Shown piece after piece: positions 35,101-46,294 of a stretch of DNA of 64,000 bases. Below the pieces are notes generated by a model. It worked only from the letters and a program-made list of their open reading frames with translations, was not told where the DNA came from and made no database searches. Both the position numbers and the translations under genes were made by a program. Origin of the DNA: Phellopilus nigrolimitatus (Eukaryota; Basidiomycota; Agaricomycetes; Hymenochaetales; Hymenochaetaceae); assembly GCA_021029095.1 (NCBI GenBank), contig JAJOHG010000003.1, forward strand, positions 248,001-312,000. Direction: 5' to 3'. How positions within the stretch are numbered: the first letter of the stretch is position 1; each line of letters begins with the position of its first letter.

Positions 35101-35552
35101 GATCGACTGGATGCAGTTTAACCTCTCGCGTAGTCGTCATGTGTATGATGTATGATGTATATACTCGCAGACTATGTCGGTTGTAATGAGACTAAAGCTG
35201 TCCGACAGTTTTCCGATACCGGTGGGCTCCAATCAGCACTCGTGGACATTGAGTTGCCTTGTGTTGCGGGAATTGCCTGCGAACGTGGAAACGCGAACCC
35301 TCTGAGACCATCGCAGACGACGAAGAGAAGCCATAGACAAGCTTAGAGTGCTCTAAAATCGTCTGTTCCCGCGAAAGAAAAGGAAGAGAAACCCCCTTGG
35401 ACGATTCTACGTGGATCCGCGGCTTGTCCTTTTGAATGAATGAAACCTTCGTCAGTTATTTGCAGTCTTCCGCTGTTCACCCCGCAAATACCAAATAACA
35501 GGCGAAAAACGCAATCGAATTGAATAAAGTTTACAAAAAAAGCGTGAAGCAA
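35101..35552. other. Convergent 3' flanks of RPN11 and bS18m, 452 bp
   Basis: No promoter is expected here. ATGTATGATGTATGATG near 35140-35160 is a short local repeat. I see no gene; open frames are under 70 codons. Confidence 0.45.
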
Positions 35553-36312
35553 TCAACGCGTAGAAGCGCGTTCTCTCCGCTCATACGAAGGATAATTCGT
35601 CTGGGCGCCCTTAGCGAAGGAGTCGCGGTCGTTTCCGTTGCTGAAGATGGGGATAATGCCCATCATTTTAGCACGTTTGATGGCTTTGCCGAGGATGCGC
35701 TGACTGCGCTGGGTGAGGCGGGTAATCGGGCGAGTTTGGATGCGGCCGAGGCGGGTAGTATAATCACTAAGGAGGGTCACGTTTTCCACCTCAAAACGCG
35801 GGTCGATGTTGAGCTGGAGGAAGATGTCGTTGTAACGCGCCTCGCGGCCAGGGCCGACCAGGCCGCGGCGCCCCGAAGTAAACTTCTTGTTGAAGTCGCG
35901 GTGCAGGTCGATGGGTCGGACGAACTGCAAAATGCGGGCTGGAAGTTGGCACATCATACATACGAGAGAAAATGAAGAGGACGGACGCTCTGGCTTGTGA
36001 ACGAGACCTCATGGGGAGCTGATGCATCTGACGCCTCTGAATCATTATCGGCCATGGGTTTTACTATGTCCATATGAATCAATACGGACGCTCAGAGAGG
36101 ACTGAAATATAAGGACGCGCACCGTATTCATGCTCTCTAGCGAGTGTGTTTAGTAAGACGTCAAGACTAGCTCCACGCCTAGCACCTTCAACATTTTCAG
36201 TTGGCGGTGCAGTTGGCGGCAGCGGCGGGGGACGGATTGCCGAAGCTGCGAGACGCGAACATGACGTTGCGTGGACGAAACGGCGGAAGGGAGATCCGAG
36301 GGAGGAGGCCAT
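35553..36312 (-). CDS. RSM18: Mitochondrial small ribosomal subunit protein bS18m
   Basis: The conserved C-terminal domain is plain: RPIDLHRDFNKK, DIFLQLNIDPRFEVENVTLL, YTTRLGRIQTRPITRLTQRS and ILGKAIKRAKMMGIIPIF, the signature of bacterial-type S18. The first exon (from 36312) reads MASSLGSPFRRFVHATSCSR, a basic, Ser-rich start that fits a mitochondrial presequence. Introns around 36120-36050 and near 35960 are small and their exact borders unclear (one would be only about 25 bases if taken as GTATGT...CCAG). The tail after GIIP is short and polar. The gene works in the mitochondrial ribosome, and shares a 443-bp divergent promoter with RIM15. Confidence 0.85.
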
Positions 36313-36755
36313 GGGGACTCAGGTGGGCCGTGCAAAGGGGAAGTGTAAGAGAAAACCGTGGGAAGAGAAATTTCTAGTAAGCGGAAGTAAGAAAGTTGAA
36401 AGTGTACAAAAAGTGTACTAGGTTTGACTCTTGAGTTGCTCCCACTACCGGCAGCCGATCGAGCTCGTCGCCATCTCCTTCACGCCCTCAGCACCGTCGA
36501 CGACAGCCCGCTCGCCAGTCGCCCGTTGTCCTCCACGTCTCACTCCAGCTGGCAATGTCCCTCGTCTAACAGTGCATCCGCTTTGGAAGTTTGCCTCGTC
36601 AGCTTCCTCCACGGCCTTTCTTTTTTTTTGTCCTCCGTGTCCGTGGCTGCTGATCCACCGACTTCTCCTTCTTCGAGGCCTCTCCTTCCTTTCCCCCGTC
36701 TCTCGCAGCTGAGGTCCGCCCATCCTCGCTCCCACCGCCTATCCTCGACGTCCCC
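36313..36755. promoter_or_regulatory. Divergent promoter, bS18m / RIM15
   Basis: Purine-rich on the bS18m side and strongly pyrimidine-rich (CT runs from about 36600 to 36740) just before the RIM15 start. Overlapping open frames here are by-products of this composition. No defined site recognised. Confidence 0.4.
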
Positions 36756-39700
36756 ATGTCAGACTCCTCGGCCCCCCGCCGCCAGCCCCCGAGTCCGCTT
36801 GTCTTCTCCCTAGACACCGTACTCCCGCCTATCGCGACCAAAGCCAACTCGAACAACAACCATGGCTCGGGCTCCAATACTGTCTCTATGCCCTTCATCA
36901 AGCGGCACGTCACCCGTCGCCTCAAATCCGCCAAGCAAGAGTGCGACAAGGATCTGCAGCGCGTTACTAACGCCATCACTGCTTTCTTCGAAGAACGTCT
37001 CAGAGAGGGCGACGTCGATCGTGCGTTCTCTTCGTCCCACCTTTTTCTCACTTCGTCTAACGCATTCTACAATGCAGAGTCCGATGTCGAGCCGACCCGT
37101 GAACCGACCCGTGATAGCATGACCATCCCTTACAACATTGGTGACCATCGTTCCCTCCACACGGACGATACCAGTTCTGATGGCGGGTACGACGCTGAAC
37201 TCGAAGGCAGCCGACACAGTCGTCAACGTGCGTCCCTAGAAGATCCTCTGGCAATTGGGCTGACTCGCTGGGCTTCTTCCCCTGGTCTTCTTGCAGCGTC
37301 GCTATCTTCAAGCCCCGCCTCTATGCAACGTCAGAGCACGCTCCCCAGGGACAAGCCTTCTGGTCAGGCCAGCGCGTCGACGTCTGCACTTACTCCGGTC
37401 GACTCGAGTCCGCGTAAGGTTCCGGTGAATACCGTACCTACTCCTTGGGCTCAGCAGAGCAGGGTGTCTCGCCGCCTTTCGCGCACGATACACATCCCCG
37501 TGCGGGCATCACGTTCTGGTCAGAGCTCGCGGTCAACTTCGCGCTCGCGTTCTCCTTTACCCGGTTCTTCCCATCACGGCGGGTATTCTGAGCACGCTGC
37601 TTCGACAAGCCCCAATCGGCGTTCGTCTCGCATCTTAGTGGATGACCCCGTGGACCCCATCATGACGACCCTTTATGAAATCATTGGCGTAGCCACGGAC
37701 ATCACCGATATGTCCATTTCTCAGTTGACTGCTCAGCCTAAAATATGCACGCAGCTCGTTCAAAGAGTGCAACATATTGGAAAGGCCTGGGACGAACACC
37801 CAGACTGGCATGGTCGCAATTGGTACGTCCAGGTATTGTTGGCAGTGGCCAGCCTTAGCCGCGTAGTCGAATGGTGGGAAGCGGAGAAGCAATTTTGGAA
37901 TTTTGACGACGATGAGGACGAAGAGCAGGCGGAGCCGTTTGCATTCTTGCTCAAGCCTGCTGACGAGACTGCACCGACGCCTACAACGACATATAGCCGT
38001 GAAACCGATGGTATTAAGCAGCTGACTCTGTCTCCGGATGATGAAAGTCGGCTTCGGTTATCTCGGAATACTAGTCAGCCTGGCCACACTCGAGAAGAGA
38101 TGCGCAGGACCTCTACGACTGTTCCCAAGGATGCAGATCTCGCTCGACAACCCGTGAAGCCTCTTGATACGGCTGAATCGGCGCGTGTGCTGGCTACTGA
38201 ACGCCTCCGTCTTCAGGCGGAGCAAGCCCAGAATCAGAATATAGTAATTGAACTCAGTCTCGATGGGGATCATCTACAATGGATCAATTATGCGTGGGCG
38301 TTGGTAGTTGGGTATGTTATAACGATCAAAGCTTAGTATTTATGCATTTTCTCTAACGTTTCGTTAAGATCGGACCCACAGGAGGTGGCTGGCACGAAAA
38401 TATCACGACTATTGGCGCCTACGGATTGGAGCGTGTTCCGCGATGCTACTACAGCAACTTCTCTCGGACGACTCCCATACGATCGAAGTACGGTTTAGGC
38501 TAGCAGATCGAAACTGGACCTGACGTACCGAATCGCGGTATTCTCTATCGAGAGATGGAAGGGAAAGGTATGCTTATGATTGACCAAGTTGATGGACAGC
38601 CCTCCCATACTATGTGGGTTGTCAAGCCAGTCGGTCCTCCGGCCTACGATCAATCGCATATCATCCTGGAACAGGCTGGCGCGGCAACCCGTGAAGAGGC
38701 AGCGTCTGCTGAAGGTACCGAAGAGGACGTCGGTGACCGGGAAGAGGGCCCTTTCCCGTTTTCTAGGCCCCTAAGCTCTGCTGTCATTCTGTGCCGCATT
38801 TGTGAGAACAACATTCCGGAGTGGTTTTTCGAAAAGCACAACGAGACGTGCAATGATGTGCACAGATTTGAGGCGGACATCGGCGAGTGCAACGAGTCTA
38901 TTGCTGAGCTGCGGAATAGTATTCGCGAGCTCCGTCTTGCCGTTGATCGATCATCGCCTTCCTCTATTCCCGAGTACCGTGGCATGCCCATCTTAGTACC
39001 TGCGACGCCTCCTAGCTCATCAGGTGCATTGCAATTGTTCCGGCCGCCTCTCGTTTCTAAAATGCAAAGGATGAGCTTGAAGAGAATGCAGCGGCGTCTT
39101 CTTGAACAGCTCGACGATATCCTTCAGGTTGCGTTTGAAGTTTCGCTTCCTTCGATGAAAGACGATGAGGCCAAGGAACCGATTGAGCGGCAGCGCCTTC
39201 TCTCCCCTACTTCTGATCGCAAGATGACTCAAATCAGGAATTGGTCAAAACCGACGACAGAGGACACAGCATTGTCGAGGCTCATCAGCGACGCAGAGCG
39301 GCTGATGCGAACCAAGATGGACAACGTCGTGCGCATGCAGAACACGATCAGGTACTCCGAAAAGGTTAGGCAAGAATGGGAAGAAAAGATGGAGCAACTA
39401 GCTCTGCAGGAGGAAGACGAGTATGGGGATGAGGAGGTTGGATCTAGGTGACGAGCAGGAAGACGACGAGGTTGTGACTGAGGACGATCACGCCAGCACG
39501 ACAGCTGAGTATGCGTTCGGCGGGGACGTTCGTACTTCTGAACCAACTCCTTGACATTGTCTTCAGAGCCAACGCCTGTAGCCTCTTCGGCTAGCTTCTT
39601 CAACACCGTCTTCTCGCAGTAGTAGTGTTCGTTCTCCTGCTCCCGGGGCTGCCTGGTGCGTATCAGGCCCCAGGTCACACTTTATTTACTCGGTCTTCCA

Positions 39701-42650
39701 CCCCGTCGTCTATCACTTCTCCCTTAGCCCTTGCTGCCCCCATTGTTGCGTCTTTCGAGACGGATGGCTCTTCGCCGTCGACAAGCATGGAAGAAGACAA
39801 GAGCAACACGATTGTGCGCAAAAGATCTCAAAACTTGGAGCCGAGAGTTACCGTCACCCCTCCCATCTCTCCGTACATTGCTCCTCGAGACAGTACTGGC
39901 AGCGGTAATTCACGTACACGCCGACTTTCTACTGTAAATACAAATTCAGTCACGAGTCCCGGCGGTGGCCCACTTTCACCTAGGATACCTCCGTAGTGCC
40001 TTCGTCCAGAAGCTCACCCACCACTATTAAAGATTTTGAAATAATCAAGCCTATCTCTAAGGGCGCCTTCGGGTCCGTCTTTCTGGCAAGGAAGCGGGTC
40101 ACTGGCGACTATTATGCGATCAAGGTCCTCAAAAAGGCTGATATGATTGCGAAAAATCAGATCACTAATGTTAAGGCGGAGCGCATGATACTGATGAACC
40201 AGGCCGAATCGCCTTTTGTCGCCAAGCTCTATTTCACGTTTCAGAGCAAGGAGAATCTTTATCTCGTAATGGAATATCTCAATGGTGGTGACTGTGCGGC
40301 GCTCATCAAGTCCCTCGGTTGTCTTCCCGAGGAGTGGACTCGACAGTACATCGCAGAGGTTGTTTTGGGTTTAGAATATTTGCATGAACGTGGTATTGTC
40401 CACAGGTACGATAATTTACTTTACGGGGTATTTGGACTTCTTTTCCTGACAAGCTCATACAGAGATTTGAAGCCGGACAATCTACTGATTGACTTGCACG
40501 GTCATCTCAAGCTTACGGACTTCGGACTGAGCAGAATTGGTTTATTAGGTCGTCAAACACGCGATCTGAACGTTGACCGACTGCGTCCTCGTGCGAAGCA
40601 CAGTCCGGGGTCCCGTCCACCATCGATGGACTCGGCTTACCTGTCCTCTCCTCTGTTATTATCCGCCGACATCTTGGGAGGTTCGTACTTCTCACAACGG
40701 ATGGGCAATGGCTCTGCACCTCCTCTAGCACCGTCTCCTCACCTTTCTACTGGCACCCCCACAGATGATATAAGCGAGTCGAGCGGCTCAGACCTCTCTG
40801 GGTTCTTCCTCCGCCGCACGGGCAAACAGAACGAGAGCCCGCTGCAGTCATTCGCGTCCGAACTCACGAATGACTTGCGATCGTATGCGGCTCCGTCTGG
40901 CTTAGGAACTCCTCCGGGTGAGCAGAAGTTTGTCGGCACACCAGACTATCTTGCTCCGGAAAGTATCCTTGGCATTAGTGGTGATGATGCAGCTGTTGAT
41001 TGGGTAAATGTTTCTTTCTTATAGTTTCTTTTATTTGCAACTAATGTTAATATATTAGTGGGCCCTTGGTGTTATCACGTACGAGTTCCTGTATGGCATT
41101 CCACCCTTCCACGCAGAGACACCCGAGAAGGTCTTTGAGAATATTCTTTCCGGACATATTGATTGGCACGAAGACTTCATCGACTTTTCGCTTGAGGCGC
41201 TCGACTTCATGAAGCGCTTGCTGACGGTAGACACATCGAAGCGCCTAGGCGCAGATGGCGCAGAAGAAGTCAAGGCACACCCTTTCCTGAGCGGCGTCGA
41301 ATGGGACAAAGTCACGACAAGCGAAGCAGCGTTCATTCCTCAAGTCACTGATCCTGAATCGACAGATTACTTTGACCTGCGCGGTGCGACGCCACAGCTC
41401 TTCCATGATGACGAGTTTATCCCCGTCGGTCATTCTGCTGCGACGCCGGGTCTCACTTCGTTTAGTTCTTCTACTGTTTTGCCCCTTCCAATTGTTGGTC
41501 GTGATCATTCTGGATCGCCGTCATCGGACGACTTCGGATCGTTCAGTTTCAAGAATTTGCCCGTCTTGAAGCAGGCCAACGACGATGTGATTCGCAAGTT
41601 GAAAACAGATCAAATGACTCCTATGGTGCATGCACTAAGCGAGCCTGCGCAAATTCACAGACCTCATAGGCGTAGTGTCTCTCAGCGAATAAAGAAGCCA
41701 CCGAGCGTCGTAACCCAGATGGATGGAAACAAGCACTCGGGCACAAATCCGCCTTCCCCTGCGACATCGGTTTCTTCTGTCGCTTCTTCTCCGTCCCGCG
41801 CCAGCATGCCACCCTCGACGCCGGGCAGCACAAGTACGAGTGGCCACGCTGTGCACAATCCATTCGCGCAAGCCAGTCTGAATTTGGGGCGGTCGAGCGT
41901 TTCAAACAGAACTATCTTGAGAGCGATGTCTCTCGACGAAACTCAATGCCAAGTCGTCTTCGAACATCGTCAGTTTCGACGAGTGGCGAGGGTTCAATGT
42001 CTGACCATTGGCCAGCATCTGTTTCGCACATCCCCGGGCATCTTGAGAATACACCTCCATCGTCCACTTCCGGATCACTAGATCTGCGTCGCGCGGATCC
42101 GAATGATAGGGCAGTAACATGCCTGCTCGCGGAGGATAACCCGATCACGGCGAAAATTATCGAGACGCTGCTCATTCGTCTCGGGATGTCGTGTAGGTCG
42201 TCGTTTCTGATGGGTCAGAGGCGATAAGTGTTGCTCATGGTGATATTAGTATGTTTTATTCTGTTTTACGGTTTCAAACGATCTCCTCTCTGACCAATTT
42301 GGCTCGCAGAATTTGATTGCATATTGATGGATCTGCACATGCCTGTCGGTGAGTGACCACGTTTCATTATAAATAGCTGAACCGTGTGCTGATGCGATTT
42401 ATTTTCAGTTGACGGTGAAAGTGCTGCGCGTCATATTAAGAGCACAACGAATAAGAACAGCAGCGTCCCTATCATCGCTGTGAGCGCGTACTGCGGCTCG
42501 GACAGCGCCGCTAGCACACTTTTTGCCGCAGCACTCGCCAAGCCTGTTCAGAAGGCTGATTTGTTGGCGGTGATGCGGCAGCTTGGGTTCAAGACCTCGA
42601 CGCAGCAAGACGGTGGAGGACCGTCGACTCGGGTCGTCACTCGGTGTTGA
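36756..42650 (+). CDS. RIM15: Rim15-like PAS / AGC kinase with C-terminal response-regulator domain
   Basis: Rim15 drives entry into quiescence; in yeast Sch9, PKA and Pho85 hold it in the cytosol. Order: start [16 protein letters not shown]; a conserved helical region ([19 protein letters not shown] to [14 protein letters not shown], about 37650-37910); a PAS-like segment (38270-38630); a Cys/His finger ([20 protein letters not shown], 38791-38850); the kinase with [40 protein letters not shown], a long insert of about 120 residues, [10 protein letters not shown] and [10 protein letters not shown]; the AGC tail; and a receiver domain with AEDNPIT, phospho-acceptor Asp in [15 protein letters not shown] and Lys in ALAKPVQ. 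Introns near 38308-38368, 40409-40461, 41003-41058, 42241-42308 and 42352-42408 are canonical. Frame breaks not explained by good introns fall near 38451 and 38506 (PAS), 41875 and 42195 (before and in the receiver), perhaps also near 39597 and 39991. Either the assembly or the gene is damaged. Confidence 0.9.
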
Positions 42651-43374
42651 TGATTTTCTCTTCTCTCCTTTTCGCTCCTTCCTTTCCCTTTCCTATACTC
42701 CATCCATCTCAATTACTTTCCGATAACCACACAATTTATGCTATCACTCGGTCTTTCAATTCACGCAACTTACATATGCATTTCTTTGTTTCCTCTTGTC
42801 TTTTTTAACTCCTCATTTTTGGTCCTCACGCAATCCACCACCATTCCTGTATCCAGCAAGCATTTTCCTTTTTTTCGTTCGTCTTTTACCAATGGCCCAA
42901 CTTCTAATTCGTTCATTTCGTTTCGTTTCATTGAAGTTGGTTCCTCGCCACAGCTCACCTCGATCACGTCCCGACCACGCCCGCTCCGCAACTGTGATTT
43001 ATGTGCATTGTGTATAGTAGAAATAATGCCTTGATTCGCGTTAACATAGCTGATTTTCGACGACTTTGACCAGTAGGCATGTGGCTGTGTGCAGACCCTG
43101 AAGGCAAATGTGATCGAATGCAGTAACTAGAAGCACGGCGAGCGTCAATCCCCGCGCGTCCGTCCGACTCGCTGTCTCCCGCCCAGCGCTACGCCCGTGC
43201 GAGCCTTCGCTCTTGACCACATGTCACCATCTCTTGTCGTCGTTGCCCATGAATCCCACTCGTCCTCGTAAGTCTCTCCCATTGTTTGTATTCTGTCTTC
43301 GCCGGACGCCCGCGAGCTAGCCATCCCTGACTGTATGCTGCACAAACGCGATTCTCGTCGTAGTCGGATGAGAG
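42651..43374. other. Intergenic, 724 bp, may hold the first exon of the next gene
   Basis: T/C-rich 3' flank of RIM15 (42655-42930). From 43221 an ATG opens MSPSLVVVAHESHSS and meets a good donor (GTAAGT at 43267). This could be the true first exon of the orphan that follows, but I could not find an acceptor that keeps frame. Confidence 0.4.
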
Positions 43375-46036
43375 GTGGAGGGCAGAGACGTAGAATGCAT
43401 GACTCGGACTGATATCCTTCCTTTTCATTTACTGTTAGCTGTTACCCCTTACCAGGCAAAAGCGTACTCGAACGATGCGACAACGAATCCGCTCTATGGA
43501 ATGCATGTCAATGCAGGAGGCGCGTACGGTAGCGTGGGCGCTGCACCCGTTCAGCGTCGTGCCAATACGTCTCCAACCTCATTCTACCCGTCACACCTCG
43601 CACATCACGCCTCAAGCTTACCGCCGCCTTTACCGCCCGGCCGACCTGGAGCGGGAGGACCTTCATCTTTGCCTCCAAGTCTAATGCCTGGATCAGGCGC
43701 CCGTGCGCGTAGTGATCTCTTTGGCTCGGTCGAAAGCTCGCTTTTCTTTCAGACTAGTACACCGCCTCTGCCGTCTCCTTCCATCGCTCCCATAAAAAAG
43801 AGCGCACATCCGTATGCTCAGGATCCATACTCTTCTCGCAAACCACCCCTACCCCCTAAGCCGCAACTAAGGAGGAACTCATCAAATGGACCTTTTCCTG
43901 AGCAAGTAGCATTACCGCCGAAGGTCCCTCCCAAAAACTTTGTCGCACCTATCGAGATACCCGCACCATTGATGCCTTCGAAAGACCCTACCTCTCCTGA
44001 AGACCACGACGAGCTAGTTGCACGTATTCTGGAATTGTCCTTGCAGGACACCGGATCTACAGGGCAGCGCGAACTAGAAGAAGCAATACTGGCTCGTGTG
44101 ATGAAGGAATCAATGACGCCTGTCATTGCAGCACGAACGCGAGGCTCAGGTGCATCTTCCTCGCAACTTCTAACGACAGGAAGGGTTTCTGAACCTTTGC
44201 CAGCGTCTTCTTCCTCTCCCTCATCAACGTCGTCGGCGTCGACTGGACTGACAGCAGCAACGTCGCGCTTCCCGCATTCGTTCGAGGACGGTTACTTCAT
44301 TAAGGGTAAAGAGCGGCGTCTATCGGAGGAAATTAATCTGGACGAATTAGACAGACAGGAGCAGGAAGCGCAGCTCAAACAACTTGAAATGGATGAGGAG
44401 TTTGCTCGGACTATTGCGCGCGACGAAGTTTCAGATCCACCCGTATCTCCTGCGTGTCTGTCAATTTCCTCGTCCTCGCCACAATCAAGTCATGGTGCCG
44501 TCGCTCTCCAAGTCCCTACTCCTCCCAGCGGGTACTGTCATCCCCCACTCTACGAAAGTGCACTGAACTCTGACAATCCAGCCGCACACACTGCTCTTTC
44601 GACATCCTCTTCGATGAATATTGGATTGCCACCAAAGGGTAGCTCAACATTAGGTCGCGCGTACGGGAGTGTAGGTGTGGGAGCTGGAGTTCCAGCGTCT
44701 CCGGACAGGCTCGGCAGAAGCGTGTCGGCTCAGGCGGCGTTCCCATCGGCCACAGAAAGGGATATCAATCCTTCTCTCACACACAATCTTCCAAACCGAT
44801 CTCCAGTGGCGCCAGCTAATACACGGCCGAATACTGTGATACCTGTGCAAAATATACATGATGAGTCGCCGGGCCATAGTCCTTCCACGCCGATGGGCAA
44901 ACCGAAGTTAGGATTAAATGCATTATCGCGAGCACTTGCTTCTGGAACGGTGATAAGGACTGGTCAGCCTATTGATGAGACAACGGAAGAGGATGGAGAT
45001 CTCGAAAATGACCTGTCACCGATCTCGAGTGTGGGTAAAAACCAGGACGAAGGAAGACTGTTGTCCTACTTCTCAACTAATATCGTCATCTTTCGTTGAA
45101 GAGGAGCTGCTAATGGGTGTCTGTACGTAGCTTGCTTCTCCGAGATTTGCTAGAAACGGATTTCTGACTTCTTGTTTGTTGTGTTTGCGCCTATAGCCAT
45201 CGGATTTAATGCTCCTTCCATGTCGCCTACACATTTGCCTATGCAGGGACCAATTCCGAATATCCTATCCCTTCCCTACGGAAAATCCCCACCTTTACAC
45301 ATCCAGGCACCGAACTGGAAGCAATTGCTCAAACTTCTTACTCGGCTGAGCGAAAGCAGAATTGAGCCAACAGTGGAGGCGCTGGCGGGGACGAAGATGG
45401 AGCTGAGGCTGAGGACTGTCGTTCAGTTTATGAAGGTGATTTTCGTTTTGACGACTACTTGTTGGATGATTAGAAGTATTGAAGCAAGCTTGTGTTTCAA
45501 GCTTCATCATTCCGCCAGTGATTGGCGTACAATTGTCTACTTGTCAATAGACGCCCCTGTACCCCCACAAATTCCTAATGCTTTCAAATACACTAACGGC
45601 GACGTCAACACATTTCCTTACTCCTACGCTTCCTCGCCAGTTACCTGCACTTCTGCGGGCAGGCGCTGGCGATTCGGATCTCTCCAAATGCTTCACGATC
45701 CCCGCGACGAACAGCATGCCGTACCCGACCCTACCGATGGCACTTCCTGATTTTGCCATGTATTTGCATGCAGTGCTCGAAGACTCGCGCCGTGCCGCAC
45801 ATGACACGTCAGGTGGGCTCCGACGACTCGCGAAGATGGTGGATAGTTTCTATCCTGCGACTAATATCGATATGGAGGGACTGGGTCCAGAAGCTGTTGG
45901 ACCGGATCGAAGAGGCGTGGGCGGTTTCTTTAGGCGCGCACTCGGGAGGACCGAGAAGAATAATCAGGGACAGAGAGGGGGGAACGCGGACACGTACGAG
46001 TTCATCACGCCGTTCAGGATCGACGAGTATCGATAA
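43375..46036 (+). CDS. Hypothetical proline-rich protein with UIM-like helix and conserved C-terminal domain
   Basis: Not recognised by name. The recognisable order is: QAKAYSNDATTNPLYGMHVN; a Pro-rich region with SH3-type ligands (KPPLPPKPQ, LPPKVPPKNF); a ubiquitin-interacting-like helix (HDELVARILELSLQDTGS then RELEEAILARVMKESM, both with the E..A/L..SL pattern of UIMs); an acidic coiled helix (LDRQEQEAQLKQLEMDEEFA); a long Ser/Pro linker; then a conserved C-terminal domain: WKQLLKLLTRLSESRIEPTV, SDWRTIVYLSIDAPVP, YTNGDVNTFPYSY, LLRAGAGDSDLSKCFTIPA and LPDFAMYLHAVLEDSRRAAH, ending TPFRIDEYR. Introns lie near 45115-45195 and 45436-45506. One surplus base at 45640 breaks PYSYASSP from LPALLRAG. 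UIMs plus SH3 ligands suggest an endocytic or ubiquitin-sorting adaptor, which is inference. The first exon is uncertain and may start at 43221. Confidence 0.65.
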
Positions 46037-46294
46037 CCTCTTTCTCGTATGGGGTCTCATTTCTTTCACTCCAACTTACCAAGGACCTAGTGTACTCATA
46101 GCCGTCATTATATTAGTAGTATGTAAGACAATAGCTAATGTTATCTTTTTCCAAGATGGTCTGTATTTGGGAACTTACGTGGCAGTGCTGATCAAAAGTC
46201 TAATTTGGTCGGTACAGTACACCGTTTGGCGTTGCGCCCTCGACGTTTCGTCATCGCGCTTCAAGAGGCAGATTCAGATCATCTGCAACAAAAT

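Noticed and set aside
38433..38506. A 74-base intron that would repair the RIM15 PAS frame
   Set aside because: It keeps frame (TGG AGC to ATC GAA) and has GT...AG ends, but it deletes two stretches that read like the PAS core and has a weak donor; two one-base indels explain the text better. Left open for RNA-seq.
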